Origin: Neurospora tetraspora
Taxonomy: Eukaryota; Ascomycota; Sordariomycetes; Sordariales; Sordariaceae
Direction of reading: 5' to 3'
DNA length: 64,000 nucleotides
NCBI RefSeq assembly: GCF_033439725.1
Contig: NW_026944387.1
Coordinates: 1,922,001 to 1,986,000, forward strand
In this document: positions 45,576-56,868 of the stretch, piece by piece
How the letters are laid out: the number at the start of each line of letters is the position of its first letter
Numbering within the stretch: position 1 is the stretch's first letter
Position numbers and translations under genes: made by a program
The notes under the pieces: model-generated
The model's input: only the letters and a program-made list of their open reading frames with translations
Told to the model about the DNA's origin: nothing
The model's database searches: none

Positions 45576-48500
45576 ATGGACTCGATCACAGCTGGGCGGA
45601 AGCCCAGTATCGAAGGGCCCAACCCAACCGAACCGCCATCCACCAGTGCCTCCTCAAGGACCCAGGATATCGAGGAGCTTCGTGAAGAGGCCCGCCGCAA
45701 CAACCCCAATGGCCTTAGCCGCGCTGTCTCCGGGATCTCTGTCGAACAAGCTGAGCACGACTTTCGCGAGCTGCGAAGAGAGCTGTCTCGCGCGAGTCGT
45801 ACTCAGAGCCATGCCAATAGGTCGATACACCATGGAGACGCCGAGAAGGGACAGATGCACACCAAAACCTCATCCGAGAGTGCGCCGGAGCAATTCGACC
45901 TCGAGGCTGCGCTGCGTGGCGATCTGGAGGCAGAGAGGGAAGCCGGCATCCGCCCCAAGCATATCGGTGTCTACTGGGACGGCTTGACTGTGAAGGGTAT
46001 TGCTAGTAGCACGAACTTCGTCAAGACGTTCCCCAACGCCTTTATCGACTTCTTCGACGTCGTCACCCCTGTTGTCAACATGTTGGGTCTTGGCAAGAAG
46101 ATGCCCGAGGCGACCCTGCTGCACAGCTTCAAGGGTGTTTGCAAGCCTGGAGAGATGGTCCTCGTCCTTGGAAAGCCCGGCTCCGGATGTACCACGTTCC
46201 TCAAGAACATTGTCAACCAACGCGATGGATTCACGTCTGTTACTGGTGATGTGCTCTATGGACCTTTCACGTCTGAAGAGTTCCTTCAGTACCGCGGCGA
46301 GGCAGTTTACAACATGGAAGAGGATATGCACCATCCTACCCTTACCGTTGAGCAGACTCTTGCGTTCGCTCTTGACGTCAAGATCCCCGGCAAGCTTCCC
46401 GCTGGTATTTCAAAGCAAGATTTCAAGGAGAAGGTTATCACCATGCTCCTCAAGATGTTCAACATCGAGCACACTCGCCACACGATCGTCGGCAACCCCT
46501 TCGTCCGTGGTGTCTCTGGTGGTGAGAGGAAGCGTGTTTCCATCGCTGAAATGCTCATCACCAACGCCTGTGTTTTGTCCTGGGACAACAGCACCCGTGG
46601 TTTGGACGCTTCGACCGCTCTCGACTTCGCCAAGGCGCTCCGTATCCAGACGGATCTGTACAAGACGACCACCTTTGTTTCGCTCTATCAGGCTTCGGAA
46701 AACATCTACCAGCTCTTTGACAAGGTCTTGGTTATTGACGAGGGACGACAAGTTTACTTCGGTCCTACTTCGGAAGCCAGGGGTTACTTTGAGAGCTTGG
46801 GCTTCGCTCCCCGCCCACGACAGACCACTCCCGATTATGTCACTGGCTGTACCGACGACTTCGAGCGCGAATACCAAGAGGGCCGTTCCCCAGAGAACGC
46901 ACCACACAACCCGGAGACACTGGAGGCGGCGTTCAACGAATCCAAGTTTGCCCGGGAATTGGAGCGTGAGATGGCGGATTACAAGCAATCACTCGTTGAA
47001 GAGAAGGAAAAGCACGAGGATTTCCAGGTCGCCGTCAGGGAACAAAAGCGGAAGGGTGCTGGCAAGAAGTCGGCCTACTCTGTTGGATTCCATCAACAGG
47101 TCTGGGCTTTGATGAAGCGCCAGTTCGTTCTCAAGATGCAGGATCGCCTTGCCCTCGCCCTCTCATGGCTGAGGAGTATCGTGATTGCCATCGTTCTCGG
47201 TACCCTCTATCTCAACCTCGGTCAAACCTCCGCCAGTGCATTCAGCAAGGGCGGTCTCATGTTCATCTCTCTGCTGTTCAACGCCTTCCAGGCCTTCTCG
47301 GAGTTGGCAGGAACAATGCTTGGACGAGGTGTTGTCGAGCGCCATAGGCGCTATGCCTTCCATCGTCCGTCAGCTCTCTGGATCGCTCAAATCTTCGTCG
47401 ATCAGGCCTTCTCTGCGTCTCAGATCATGATATTTTCCATCATTGTCTACTTCATGACGAACCTGTTCCGCAGTGCTGGCGCCTTCTTCACCTTCTACCT
47501 CATGATCTTGTCCGGCAACATTGGCATGACTCTCTTCTTCCGTATCATTGGATGTGTGAGTCCCGATTTCGACTATGCCATCAAGTTTGCCGTCGTCACC
47601 ATCACCTTCTTCATCACCACATCCGGCTATCTGATCCAGTATCAGTCGGAACAGGTTTGGTTGAGGTGGATCTACTGGATCAATATCCTGGGTCTATCGT
47701 TCAGCTCGATGATGGAGAATGAGTTTTCCAAGATTGACATGACTTGTACCGACGACTCTTTGGTTCCTGCTGGTCCCGAGTATACCGATATCAACCACCA
47801 GGTGTGCACGCTGCCTGGTTCTACCCCCGGCACCAAGTTTATCTCCGGCAAGGCTTACATCTCGCAAGGCTTCTCCTACAACGCCAGCGATCTGTGGAGA
47901 AACTGGGGTATCGTCCTGGCACTGATCGTCTTCTTCCTCATCATGAATGTCGTTCTAGGCGAAATAATGAACTTCAGCGGCGGAGGCAGCCTCGCCAAGG
48001 TCTTCCAGCGGCCCAACGAAGAGCGTAAGAAGCTCAACGCGGCGCTGCAAGAGAAGCGTGATGCCCGACGCAAGGCCCGGAAGGAACACAAGGGTTCGGA
48101 TCTCAAGATCAACTCGGAGAGCATTCTTACTTGGGAAAACCTTACCTACGACGTCCCCGTCCCCGGTGGGACTCGCCGCCTACTCAACGACGTCTTCGGA
48201 TACGTCAAGCCAGGCCAGCTCACTGCCCTCATGGGCGCTTCGGGAGCCGGTAAGACTACCCTTCTGGATGTCCTTGCTGCGAGAAAGAATATCGGTGTTA
48301 TTGGCGGCGATATTTTGGTTGATGGCATCAAGCCCGGCAAGGAATTCCAGCGGAGCACCTCCTATGCCGAACAGCTCGACGTACACGACCCATCGCAGAC
48401 CGTTCGCGAGGCCCTTCGGTTCTCTGCCGACCTTCGCCAGCCTTTCGAGACCCCCCAGGAGGAGAAGTACGCCTACGTTGAGGAGATCATCTCCCTTTTG

Positions 48501-50093
48501 GAAATGGAGACTTTCGCCGACGCCATCGTGGGCTCCCCCGAGGCCGGTTTGACTGTCGAACAAAGAAAGCGGGTTACCATTGGTATCGAGCTTGCCGCCC
48601 GCCCTCAGCTGCTCCTGTTCCTGGATGAACCTACCTCGGGCCTCGACAGCCAGAGCGCCTTCAACATTGTCCGCTTCCTCAAGAAACTCGCCGCCGCCGG
48701 CCAAGCCATCCTCTGCACCATCCACCAGCCCAACGCCGCCCTGTTCGAGAACTTCGACCGCCTGCTCCTCCTCAAGTCCGGCGGCCGCTGCGTCTACTTC
48801 GGCGACATCGGCAAAGACGCCTGCGTGTTGAGCGACTACCTCAGCCGCCACGGTGCCGTGCCCAAGGAGACCGACAACGTAGCCGAGTTCATGCTCGAGG
48901 CCATCGGCGCCGGCTCTTCTCCCCGTATCGGCAACCGCGACTGGGCCGACATCTGGGCCGACTCGCCCGAGCTCGCCAACGTGAAGGACACCATCTTGCA
49001 AATGAAGGAAGCCCGCAAGAGCGCCGGCGAGCAAGTCAACCACGACCTAGAGCGCGAGTACGCCTCCCCCCTCTGGCACCAGCTGAAAGTCGTCACGCAC
49101 CGCACCAACCTCGCGCTGTGGCGCTCGCCCAACTACCTCTTCACCCGCGTCTTCTCCCACGCTGTGATCGCGCTCATCACCGGTCTAACCTTCCTCAACC
49201 TCGACCTATCCCGCGAATCACTCCAATACAAAGTCTTCGTCTGCTTCCAAGTCACCGTCCTCCCCGCCATCGTCATCTCCCAAGTCGAAGTGATGTATCA
49301 CATCAAACGCACCATCTTCTTCCGCGAACAGTCGTCAAAGATGTACAACTCCTTCACCTTTGCCGCGTCCATGGTCATCGCCGAAATGCCCTACAACATC
49401 CTCTGCGCCGTCCTCTTTTTTGTTTTCGTGTACTACATGCCCGGTTTGAATTCGGAGTCTTCCAGGGCAGGGTATCAGTTCTTCATGGTGCTCATCACCG
49501 AAGTGTTTTCCGTTACGTTGGGGCAGTGCCTATCCGCTTTGACACCCACGGTCTTTATCAGTTCCCAATTCGACCCCTTCATCATGATCACCTTCGCCCT
49601 CTTCTGCGGCGTCACCATCCCGGCCCCGCAAATGCCCAAGTTCTGGCGGAAGTGGCTGTACGAGCTGAACCCTTTCACTCGACTCATCAGCGGCATGGTG
49701 GTTACCGAACTCCATCAACTTCCCGTGATCTGCAAGGAGTATGAACTACAATCTTTTACTGCTCCGGAGGGCCAATCCTGTGGCGAGTACATGGAACCCT
49801 TCTTCAATAGGGGAGGTGCGGGTTACTTGGTTAACAACGCCACGAGTGCGTGCCAGTATTGCGCGTATAAAGTGGGCGATCAGTTTTATGAGCCATTGGG
49901 CATTAGTTTCGATAACAGGTGGAGGGACTTGGGGATTTTCTTGGCTTTTATTGGGAGTAATTTGATTATTCTGTTTATGGCGGTAAGTTTCCCCTCTCTT
50001 TATTTACCTATCTCCAAAGCTTCGTCCTCTGTCGGACCCGTTGCTGACTTGACAATCTTCCAGAGCCGATACCTCAACTTCAATAGGCGTTAA
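45576..50093 (+). CDS. PDR-type ABC transporter (ABCG full-size)
   Basis: Plasma-membrane multidrug exporter of the Pdr5/Cdr1 type (NBD-TMD twice). Exons 45576-49982 and 50064-50093 give 1,478 residues. The 81 bp intron (GTAAGT...CTTCCAG) is a multiple of three and stop-free, so both forms are open. NBD1: degenerate Walker A GKPGSGCTTFLK (about residue 198), signature VSGGERKRVSIAE (about 312) and Walker B WDNSTRGLDAS. NBD2: canonical Walker A GASGAGKTTLLD (about 888), degenerate signature LTVEQRKRVTIG (about 990) and Walker B LLFLDEPTSGLDSQSA. This asymmetry is typical of PDR proteins. Each TMD has about six spans. In Neurospora and Aspergillus such proteins (CDR4, Cdr1B) drive azole efflux; orthology here is only suggested. 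An in-frame ATG at 45528 lies before a likely leader-intron acceptor, so 45576 (MDSITAGRK) is preferred. Confidence 0.95.
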   Translation: MDSITAGRKPSIEGPNPTEPPSTSASSRTQDIEELREEARRNNPNGLSRAVSGISVEQAEHDFRELRRELSRASRTQSHANRSIHHGDAEKGQMHTKTSSESAPEQFDLEAALRGDLEAEREAGIRPKHIGVYWDGLTVKGIASSTNFVKTFPNAFIDFFDVVTPVVNMLGLGKKMPEATLLHSFKGVCKPGEMVLVLGKPGSGCTTFLKNIVNQRDGFTSVTGDVLYGPFTSEEFLQYRGEAVYNMEEDMHHPTLTVEQTLAFALDVKIPGKLPAGISKQDFKEKVITMLLKMFNIEHTRHTIVGNPFVRGVSGGERKRVSIAEMLITNACVLSWDNSTRGLDASTALDFAKALRIQTDLYKTTTFVSLYQASENIYQLFDKVLVIDEGRQVYFGPTSEARGYFESLGFAPRPRQTTPDYVTGCTDDFEREYQEGRSPENAPHNPETLEAAFNESKFARELEREMADYKQSLVEEKEKHEDFQVAVREQKRKGAGKKSAYSVGFHQQVWALMKRQFVLKMQDRLALALSWLRSIVIAIVLGTLYLNLGQTSASAFSKGGLMFISLLFNAFQAFSELAGTMLGRGVVERHRRYAFHRPSALWIAQIFVDQAFSASQIMIFSIIVYFMTNLFRSAGAFFTFYLMILSGNIGMTLFFRIIGCVSPDFDYAIKFAVVTITFFITTSGYLIQYQSEQVWLRWIYWINILGLSFSSMMENEFSKIDMTCTDDSLVPAGPEYTDINHQVCTLPGSTPGTKFISGKAYISQGFSYNASDLWRNWGIVLALIVFFLIMNVVLGEIMNFSGGGSLAKVFQRPNEERKKLNAALQEKRDARRKARKEHKGSDLKINSESILTWENLTYDVPVPGGTRRLLNDVFGYVKPGQLTALMGASGAGKTTLLDVLAARKNIGVIGGDILVDGIKPGKEFQRSTSYAEQLDVHDPSQTVREALRFSADLRQPFETPQEEKYAYVEEIISLLEMETFADAIVGSPEAGLTVEQRKRVTIGIELAARPQLLLFLDEPTSGLDSQSAFNIVRFLKKLAAAGQAILCTIHQPNAALFENFDRLLLLKSGGRCVYFGDIGKDACVLSDYLSRHGAVPKETDNVAEFMLEAIGAGSSPRIGNRDWADIWADSPELANVKDTILQMKEARKSAGEQVNHDLEREYASPLWHQLKVVTHRTNLALWRSPNYLFTRVFSHAVIALITGLTFLNLDLSRESLQYKVFVCFQVTVLPAIVISQVEVMYHIKRTIFFREQSSKMYNSFTFAASMVIAEMPYNILCAVLFFVFVYYMPGLNSESSRAGYQFFMVLITEVFSVTLGQCLSALTPTVFISSQFDPFIMITFALFCGVTIPAPQMPKFWRKWLYELNPFTRLISGMVVTELHQLPVICKEYELQSFTAPEGQSCGEYMEPFFNRGGAGYLVNNATSACQYCAYKVGDQFYEPLGISFDNRWRDLGIFLAFIGSNLIILFMAVSFPSLYLPISKASSSVGPVADLTIFQSRYLNFNRR

Positions 50094-51050
50094 GTCTCTC
50101 TTAATCTGCCAGATGGCGACGGGGTCTACGGGCACTCAAAAGCAACATCTGCCCAACTATCTTGGGCCTGGATAACGGAAAGAATTCCAGTTGCTCTCCA
50201 CGGAAAAGCGTTTTTCGTACTTGTCGTAGAACCTGCATTATATCCTTTCTTTCTTTTTACACTTCTCACCGAGAGTTCCGACGACGAAAACTTGACGATA
50301 CACTCGACTTTATTTTTACCGTACCAACAGCGTTTTGCAATGGGATCTGTCAACATATAGATGGACAGCACATAGAATTGGTGTTCATTCGTTTTATGTT
50401 TGAACCGGCGGAGGACAACACAAGCGAGGCTTTTGAGGCTGGAAACACAGCGGGGTGTGGATTTTTGGGTGAAGGGGATGGAATTCCATGTTGTGGAGGC
50501 AAAAGGATGGGAGTGGTGGATGGTGTTATTTGACGCAGATGAAGCAGATGATGACGGATGCGGCATGTATGCATGATCATGAAGAAGAATAGACGAATAC
50601 TAGAGGTAGTTTTTCGTAATCATTGTCAAGATGTAAACTTTGTTAAACTCGGTTGAGCCGTCTTTTCTTTGTGTATTTCTTCGAAGGAGGTTGCAAGCCT
50701 CGGGAATAAAACGGCTGCTCAGGAAGGTTCTTTTCGAGGGTAAGATGGTGGTTGATTAGGAGAAAGCTAACTATGGGGACGCTCTAAAAGTCCAGGTATA
50801 AATAGCCTTCCCTATTATCCTCACACTACACCCTCCAAAGGTCTAAATAGACATTTCCTCCAGTTGAAGAGTAGGAAACTCTACCTGTATAGAGTATGTT
50901 CTACCACAGCCTCCGTACCCATCCAGACCTCACCTCTCAGGTCAGGCACAATCTACCTCGGCTTGACTACCTTATCTCCCTGGTCTCAGTCACAGATCTC
51001 TTCATGATCCCACTCAGACTATGCGTATGAGCTGCCAACCATATCATGTC
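50094..51050. other. Convergent intergenic stretch
   Basis: About 1 kb between the ABC transporter stop and the stop of the next gene, on the other strand. No gene supported. Confidence 0.5.
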
Positions 51051-52324
51051 TCAAAGATACCTAGATAGAATGGCTGCCGATAGACTAGGGATGAACTTGG
51101 GTGTCTCCCTCTTCCACTTCTGGTACTTCTTGTCATCGCCATACAGCTTGTCATACTTCCTCTCGGCATACGGCACGCCCGTGACCTTCAGCATCAAAAA
51201 GGTGACAAACGCAGGGCCGATTGTGCAGAAAAAAATGACCGAAAGGACACTCATGGGGGAGGAATCGGCGGCAGCCAGAGCCTCCCGAACGTCGTCAAAA
51301 AAAAGAACCCCGAAGGTAACGGTAGTAATGCCTACCCAGAGCATCGACTCGCCGAAGTAGTTTGGGAATTGACTGTGGTCAACTTGCATTAGTACCGGGA
51401 GGTGGGTATTGGAGTGGAAGAGTGGAAACGCACCATTGGGACCACAAGCCACTGGTAAGGAACTGCTCATCGTGGACCTTATCCCGCTTCTCCTTCTGCC
51501 ACTTGCTCTTCTGGTAATCGGCGACGACTTCCACCACGAAGCCGAAAACCCACAAGCCAAATCCGGAAAAGTCCGTAGGCTTGACATCTTGGACAGAAGG
51601 AACGCCGGAAGGGATCGAGTTGACGGCAATAACGGGCAGCATGCAAAAGATGATCCAGGTAGCCTGGCCAATAAAGGCCCTGAGGTAGCGGCGCGGGTTG
51701 ATGCGGATCTCGTTGAAGCGGTGGTCGTGGCCTTCGCGGAGAATGCGGCAGAAGAGGTAGATTCCCACTACGTTGTGGTCGGAGTATTAGCTGAGTGTCT
51801 TCGTTGATAGTTTGGGGGTAAGCAATGAAGGTTTCGAGGTTGGGGGTAGCCATTGAGTGCCTGTTGCCTCCATTCTCAACAGAAGGTCACTTACATCTCA
51901 CAGCCCAAACAGTAACAGCGCCGCTCAGAGCAAGCTGTCTCCAGTTGTAGTCAACTGCGAGAGGGGTGCCAGCGGCGACATCCTCGACAATGTTACATCT
52001 CTTGAAGGGTGCCATAAAGAGGCTTCCCCATCCGGGCTCGGTTCCGGTAACCGTTTCGACGCCCTCTTTGATGGCATCCGCAACTTGGCCAAGGTTGTCC
52101 CCACCATACTTGGCCCTGATGGCAGGCAGGTACAAGCTCAGAATGTTGACGATGAGGAAAGTAGACAGTCCCGAGGCGTCAAAAAAACGATCAGACTTGT
52201 AGATGATCGAGGGGATGGCCACAGCAATCTGAATCGCGTAAGCGACCATGATGCAGGGGACGACAGTCCGCTCGAGCGGACTGGCGAAGTTAGTCAGGTT
52301 GAGGAGGGACTGGATGATAGCCAT
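51051..52324 (-). CDS. DUF1295 membrane reductase-like protein
   Basis: Multi-pass membrane protein of the steroid 5-alpha-reductase-like DUF1295 family. Exons 52324-51895, 51767-51434 and 51372-51051 (introns 127 and 61 bp) give 361 residues. Hydrophobic spans occur around VVPCIMVAYAIQIAVAIPSI, TFLIVNILSLYLPAI, ATWIIFCMLPVIAVN and VLSVIFFCTIGPAFVTFLML. The family signature is present: RLGIYLFCRILREGHDHRF, GLWVFGFVVEVVADYQKSKW and the C-terminal LTSGLWSQ...FPNYFGESMLW. In the usual form the last reads 'SRHPNYFGE'; here it reads SQCQFPNYFGE, so the His is replaced by Phe across the second splice junction. The conserved His is thought to help bind NADPH, so activity may differ. Substrate is unknown. 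Confidence 0.88.
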
Positions 52325-53882
52325 TTCTGCAGTGTTGGCCTGGTCCCGGTGCTGCTGGACTTGAGGTTCTATTGTTGAACAATGACCGGGAGAGTTGTCG
52401 CGATGCTCTCAGAGTAAGGCGAAGGAGGAGGAGGGAGTTGTCTGAGGAGGTGGGGATGAGGACTGGTCCTGGTAGAAGGTGGGGAGAAAGAGGGCTAGCC
52501 CAAGTTGAGAAAAGAGAAACCCCGCGGCCCTTTTGACGATGGAAAATTTTCAATCAAAGAGGCCCTCTGCCGGAGGGGTTAGGGCAAGTGATCCAAGTGG
52601 AAGCTTCCTCGGAGGGGGACGAAAAGAGAAAAAAAAGAGAAAGTGGGACCGGGAGTCGGAGTGAATGGTCCTCCAGTTCGTCTCGTGAGGTACTCCTGAC
52701 CTTCTTCAAACGAGTGCTCCTTCCGTCCTGAATAAGACAAGACAATAGACGAGGAAGGGGATCCTTCCGATGGGATCAGCAGGTCAAAGCTGCCTTATCT
52801 CGACTTAACGCATGGTGCGGTCTGGACCTGTGAGCTCATCGGTTGGAAGGAGTGGAATATCTGCCTATTGTCCTCGGGATAGCTGGCATTACGACTGATG
52901 ATATTCGGTTGGGGACCTGGTGGGATGACCGGGGAGGTTGTTTCAGCCCTACCTCATCTTGGGAGAAGAATCTTTGCAAGATGGAACTTGCTCAAAGATG
53001 AGCGGTATGCCTGACAGTCCATGAACGGTTGACATTGGCCTTTTTTTGTTCTGCATTTTATATCTGAAAACCGTCAACGTGGCTTTTGACTTGTAATGCT
53101 TGTGGGTTTCCGTCGGAACCTCTACCGATTAATGGCTGCCTCGTCTCTCGGGTCTCTAGCTCCGGAGTTGCACAACCTTTTGAAAGGACCCGAAAGTGAC
53201 CCCCAAACTGGTTCCCGCATCACAGAAATGGTAAGAGGACTTAAGGTTATTGAGGATTATGCCAGGGCTAGCTTACCGTGCTGGCAGCGATTGTTGGGTC
53301 TGTACCACCACGAAACGCGCCACGAGAAAATACCGTACACAAGCTTGATAACGCCTTTGCGGCCGCGGCACTGGGCACCAGTCATGGTACGCACCGGGAG
53401 TAGGGTAAATACGTTGATAGGATTGAGATGCTGGGTATTTGAGGCAAAGAGCACTGATTTCTGTTGTGAATCGCATCGCTGGGAAGCTCAGGGTGCTGTC
53501 ATCCACGAATACAGTCCGGATTCGAAGTTCCAGGAGGACAATTTTGGTCATAGGCTGCAGCCGAACTAGCTGTCACGACTCAAGAGCCCATGTAAACATG
53601 TCGTGCCAGCGTAAGTCCCGGGTTTATGTCAGCAAATCCCTTGATATGGTGTAACATGAGCGGAAGAAGATATATACTTCCGTCGGAGTGTAATACATTG
53701 GGTTGGGTATTGGTGTGACAAGATTAACGTCCATCACAGAGAACAAATGGGCTGAAAAAAAACATCTCATACATGGGTATCTTGATGGAATAAAACAATG
53801 CTCAAGCCGTCTATATACGAGCGCCATCTGATCGCCTTTGATGTCCTCTAAAACAGGAAATTTCAGATACGCGCGCCAGCTT
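52325..53882. other. Intergenic stretch
   Basis: About 1.6 kb between two minus-strand genes. Frames here (for example 53096-53569) show no domain or splicing. No gene supported. Confidence 0.5.
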
Positions 53883-55543
53883 CTATCGCTCTTCCCCAGT
53901 CCTAGTCTTTACTGTCACGGGTAGGCCGCCCTCCATAGGAAGTGTTAGACTGGTCTTGCTTGTCCTCTCCTCATCGCTAGTAGGGACAAAGTCAAACAGG
54001 CAGGCCATGGTTGGGATAACCTGAGCAGCAATGGCTTCTGCCATCTTCCTTCCCAGACAAGTCCTCGGTCCACCGTAAAAGACTGGAAACTCAGAAGGGC
54101 TCCTCGATATCAGTTTGTTTCCGTCCAGGAATCGCTCCGGTTTGAAGTCGTCGGCATCGTCACCCCACGTGAGCTTTGATCGCTGCATTGCCCACAGACA
54201 CCATATCAATATCGAGCTCTTGGGGAGAAATGTGCCATCAGGCAGCGTTACGTCTTCGTTGCACTGCCTGATCTCGAAGGGGATGGGCGGATAGAGCCGG
54301 AGGACTTCGTAGAACACCGCCATACTGTAGGGCATGGTGACGGGATTGAAAAGCGAGGAGTCGAATTGGTCCGGGGCGAGCGCAACATCCTTTTCTTTCA
54401 GCAGCTGCATCGCCTCCTCGCGGACCTTGGCAATGACTCTGGGGTGTCTCATCAGAAGGTAGAATGTCCACGTTAAGGCTTGACCGGTCGTGTCTCTGCC
54501 GGCAGAGAGGTAAGTCAAGGCAGCATCGGCTACCATTTGCTCGTCCTGGATGGCATCGAGGAGGGACTGGATAAGACTCCCCGAGATTTGATCAAGCTTT
54601 CCCTCTTCCTCCCCGAACCCCTTTTCGTGAGATTTCTGGCTTTGGCGGTCTTGTACGGCCTTGGTGACGATACGCCTCCCGAAGTCCTTCACAACGGCGA
54701 TTGACTTTCGGAGTTTTGCTCCTAAGAAGATTTCGGTCACAAACCACAGGGGATTCTGAAAACGTTCAGCGGTGCCGCCTGAGGCGTAGTCAAAGGATAC
54801 GGTAAACTCGTCGTCCGCATGCATTTCCATCTGGATGTATGTTAGTCTTGATGGTCGTTTTCAGCACGGAAGATGCCAGAACACTCACATTGTAGGCCAT
54901 CTTGCCCATCAGTTTGGTGGTGATCTCATGGAAGACATGCTGTAAGTCGACCACGGTACCATTGGTGCTTGACCTGAGTTGGGCAATGCTTTCGGAGAGA
55001 TACTCGGGAAGCGCGACATCCGTGAGAACTCGCAAGTTGGAAGTGTTGAGAAAGCTTAGACCTGCTTTCCTCTGGGTTCTCCAAAACTCGCCTTCGGCGT
55101 TGATGATACCGTTGCCAAAGAGATCCCACGATCGGCCTTTGACGAAATTGCCCTTGGTGAACACGCCCTCATTCTTGAACACATAGTCCAGGTTACGAGG
55201 ATCATGAATAAGCACTCCAGGAGGTAGGGTTGGGACAGAGAGAGCAACAGTTTCGTAACCAAATTTGCGCTGGCAGGCGTCGAACCAACTGAAGAGTTTC
55301 CACCTAGGCTGCAGGAACTGGAGACCATTTCCCACCAAAGGGAGGGTATTGGGCGGTTTCCTATATGCCAATGCTGTTAGATATGGGAGGTGAAGCAGGG
55401 AACACTCGTGATCAGCCGACTTACTTCAGACGCTCGCCATTCCTCTTGATGGTGTTCCACTGGCTAAGGACAAAAGCGCGTACCAGGAACGCAACGAGGG
55501 CGACAGCAAGGGCGTAATGCGCCTTCTCATGAATGATGCCCAT
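53883..55543 (-). CDS. Cytochrome P450, CYP52-like fatty-acid/alkane hydroxylase
   Basis: Microsomal heme monooxygenase. Exons 55543-55425, 55360-54889 and 54830-53883 (introns of 64 and 58 bp) give 512 residues. The N-terminus MGIIHEKAHYALAVALVAFL plus VRAFVL is an ER membrane anchor, followed by the proline hinge PPNTLPLVGNG. Landmarks: C-helix WRTQRKAG, I-helix oxygen site SAGRDTTGQ, K-helix YEVLRLYPPIP (ExxR), PERF region FKPERFLDG and the heme loop FPVFYGGPRTCLGRKMAEAI with the Cys thiolate. The overall order and the FYGGPRTCLG spacing fit the CYP52/CYP539 clan of terminal hydroxylases of alkanes and fatty acids, so an omega-hydroxylase role is likely, not proven. It is next to the methyltransferase-like gene but not obviously coregulated. 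Confidence 0.93.
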
Positions 55544-56868
55544 GGTAGGATCTAGGTATGGTCGTGATGTCGTAGCTAGGAAAGGTTCATGGACTCTTCT
55601 TGGAGAACGAATAGATCAGGTGAATGACGTCGAAGAAGGTGACAGCGAATTGCTGTTTGCAATGGTCGTAACGGTTTCACAAACGAGTGACAAGTTCTAA
55701 AGGGTGGAAGGGTGTGGCGTTCTAGTCGCTCACAAGATGTGGTGATACATGACCAGAAAATCAACTTAAAATCTCCTAATATCGTTCCTCTTGGGAGTAA
55801 GAAGCGTAAGGAGGAACTTGGGAAGCAGCGATGAGAGGTTGGGGGTTTCCTTCATGGACGGAAAGACAATCAGGCCGCGGCGCAGCCTAAAGTCGTAAGA
55901 TCAAGAAAAATCCCAACTGTGAACCCTTGCAGGCGATTGCAGCGTCCCGAAAACATGGAATTCAATGCATTCACTTCATCCCAGCTGAAGCTTCGATAGC
56001 GGCTTGCCCCGCAATCGCACCAGATCGTGCAAAGGACGGCTCTAATCGACTAAGAAGACAATGTTTGGTAGGTGGTGATAGCGGGCGTTAGTAAAGCATC
56101 TGAGTTTGGTACAACTTCAGTGGGTATGTGTTAAGGTTCTCTCTGCCCACTATCCCATGATGGTTTCAAAGTACCCCTTGCTCAAACAATTCCTGTTTGA
56201 AATCATCCGTATATTAGGGCTCTTTAGGTGCCCCGCATGATGAAGAAAACCATCGCATTCGACCTTCCGATGCAAGTGAATATCTGGTTTCACATCCTCA
56301 AGACTATGGTCAGAAAGTTTTCATTGCGCAAGCTTCCAAACTGCTTGGTTGTAACCAAGCTGGAAATCGCAAGGCGCTAACTGAGATGAGCAGAAATGCA
56401 CTGTTCCTTTACCAAGTCGGCCTGGTACCTGCGCATGCGGGTCGCGAGACGGGGGTGTCCTATCCACGCCAATTGAGCTTTGGATAAAGTTCCCTGGAGA
56501 TCATTGACATCATCAACTCGGTCGCCCTTTCACATGCGCTGGACTGGCACGACGCGACAAAGCTGCCACAATTGTCGGAAATAACCCGCAAAAAGACGAG
56601 GAACTACACCTTATCCTCAATACAACTTGGGTTGTTTTTTGCGAGTTGATACGGCATCAATTGCACTGGAAGGAAGCTCCCACTTGAGGTGCAGAGCTCT
56701 TGCAGATAGCTCCTGTTGATGTGGAGACAGCTCTCCGCGTCGTCATCTGGACGTGTTTGGGCTGATTGTGTCTAGCTGTTGTCGCCCTTCTTCCTCTTGA
56801 CCTTTTGAATACCAGTATCACACTAGACAACAAACTTTGATTAGCACTTAGAGACCACACAAGACACG
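55544..56868. other. Divergent intergenic stretch
   Basis: About 1.3 kb between the P450 start and the next plus-strand gene. No gene supported. Confidence 0.5.
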
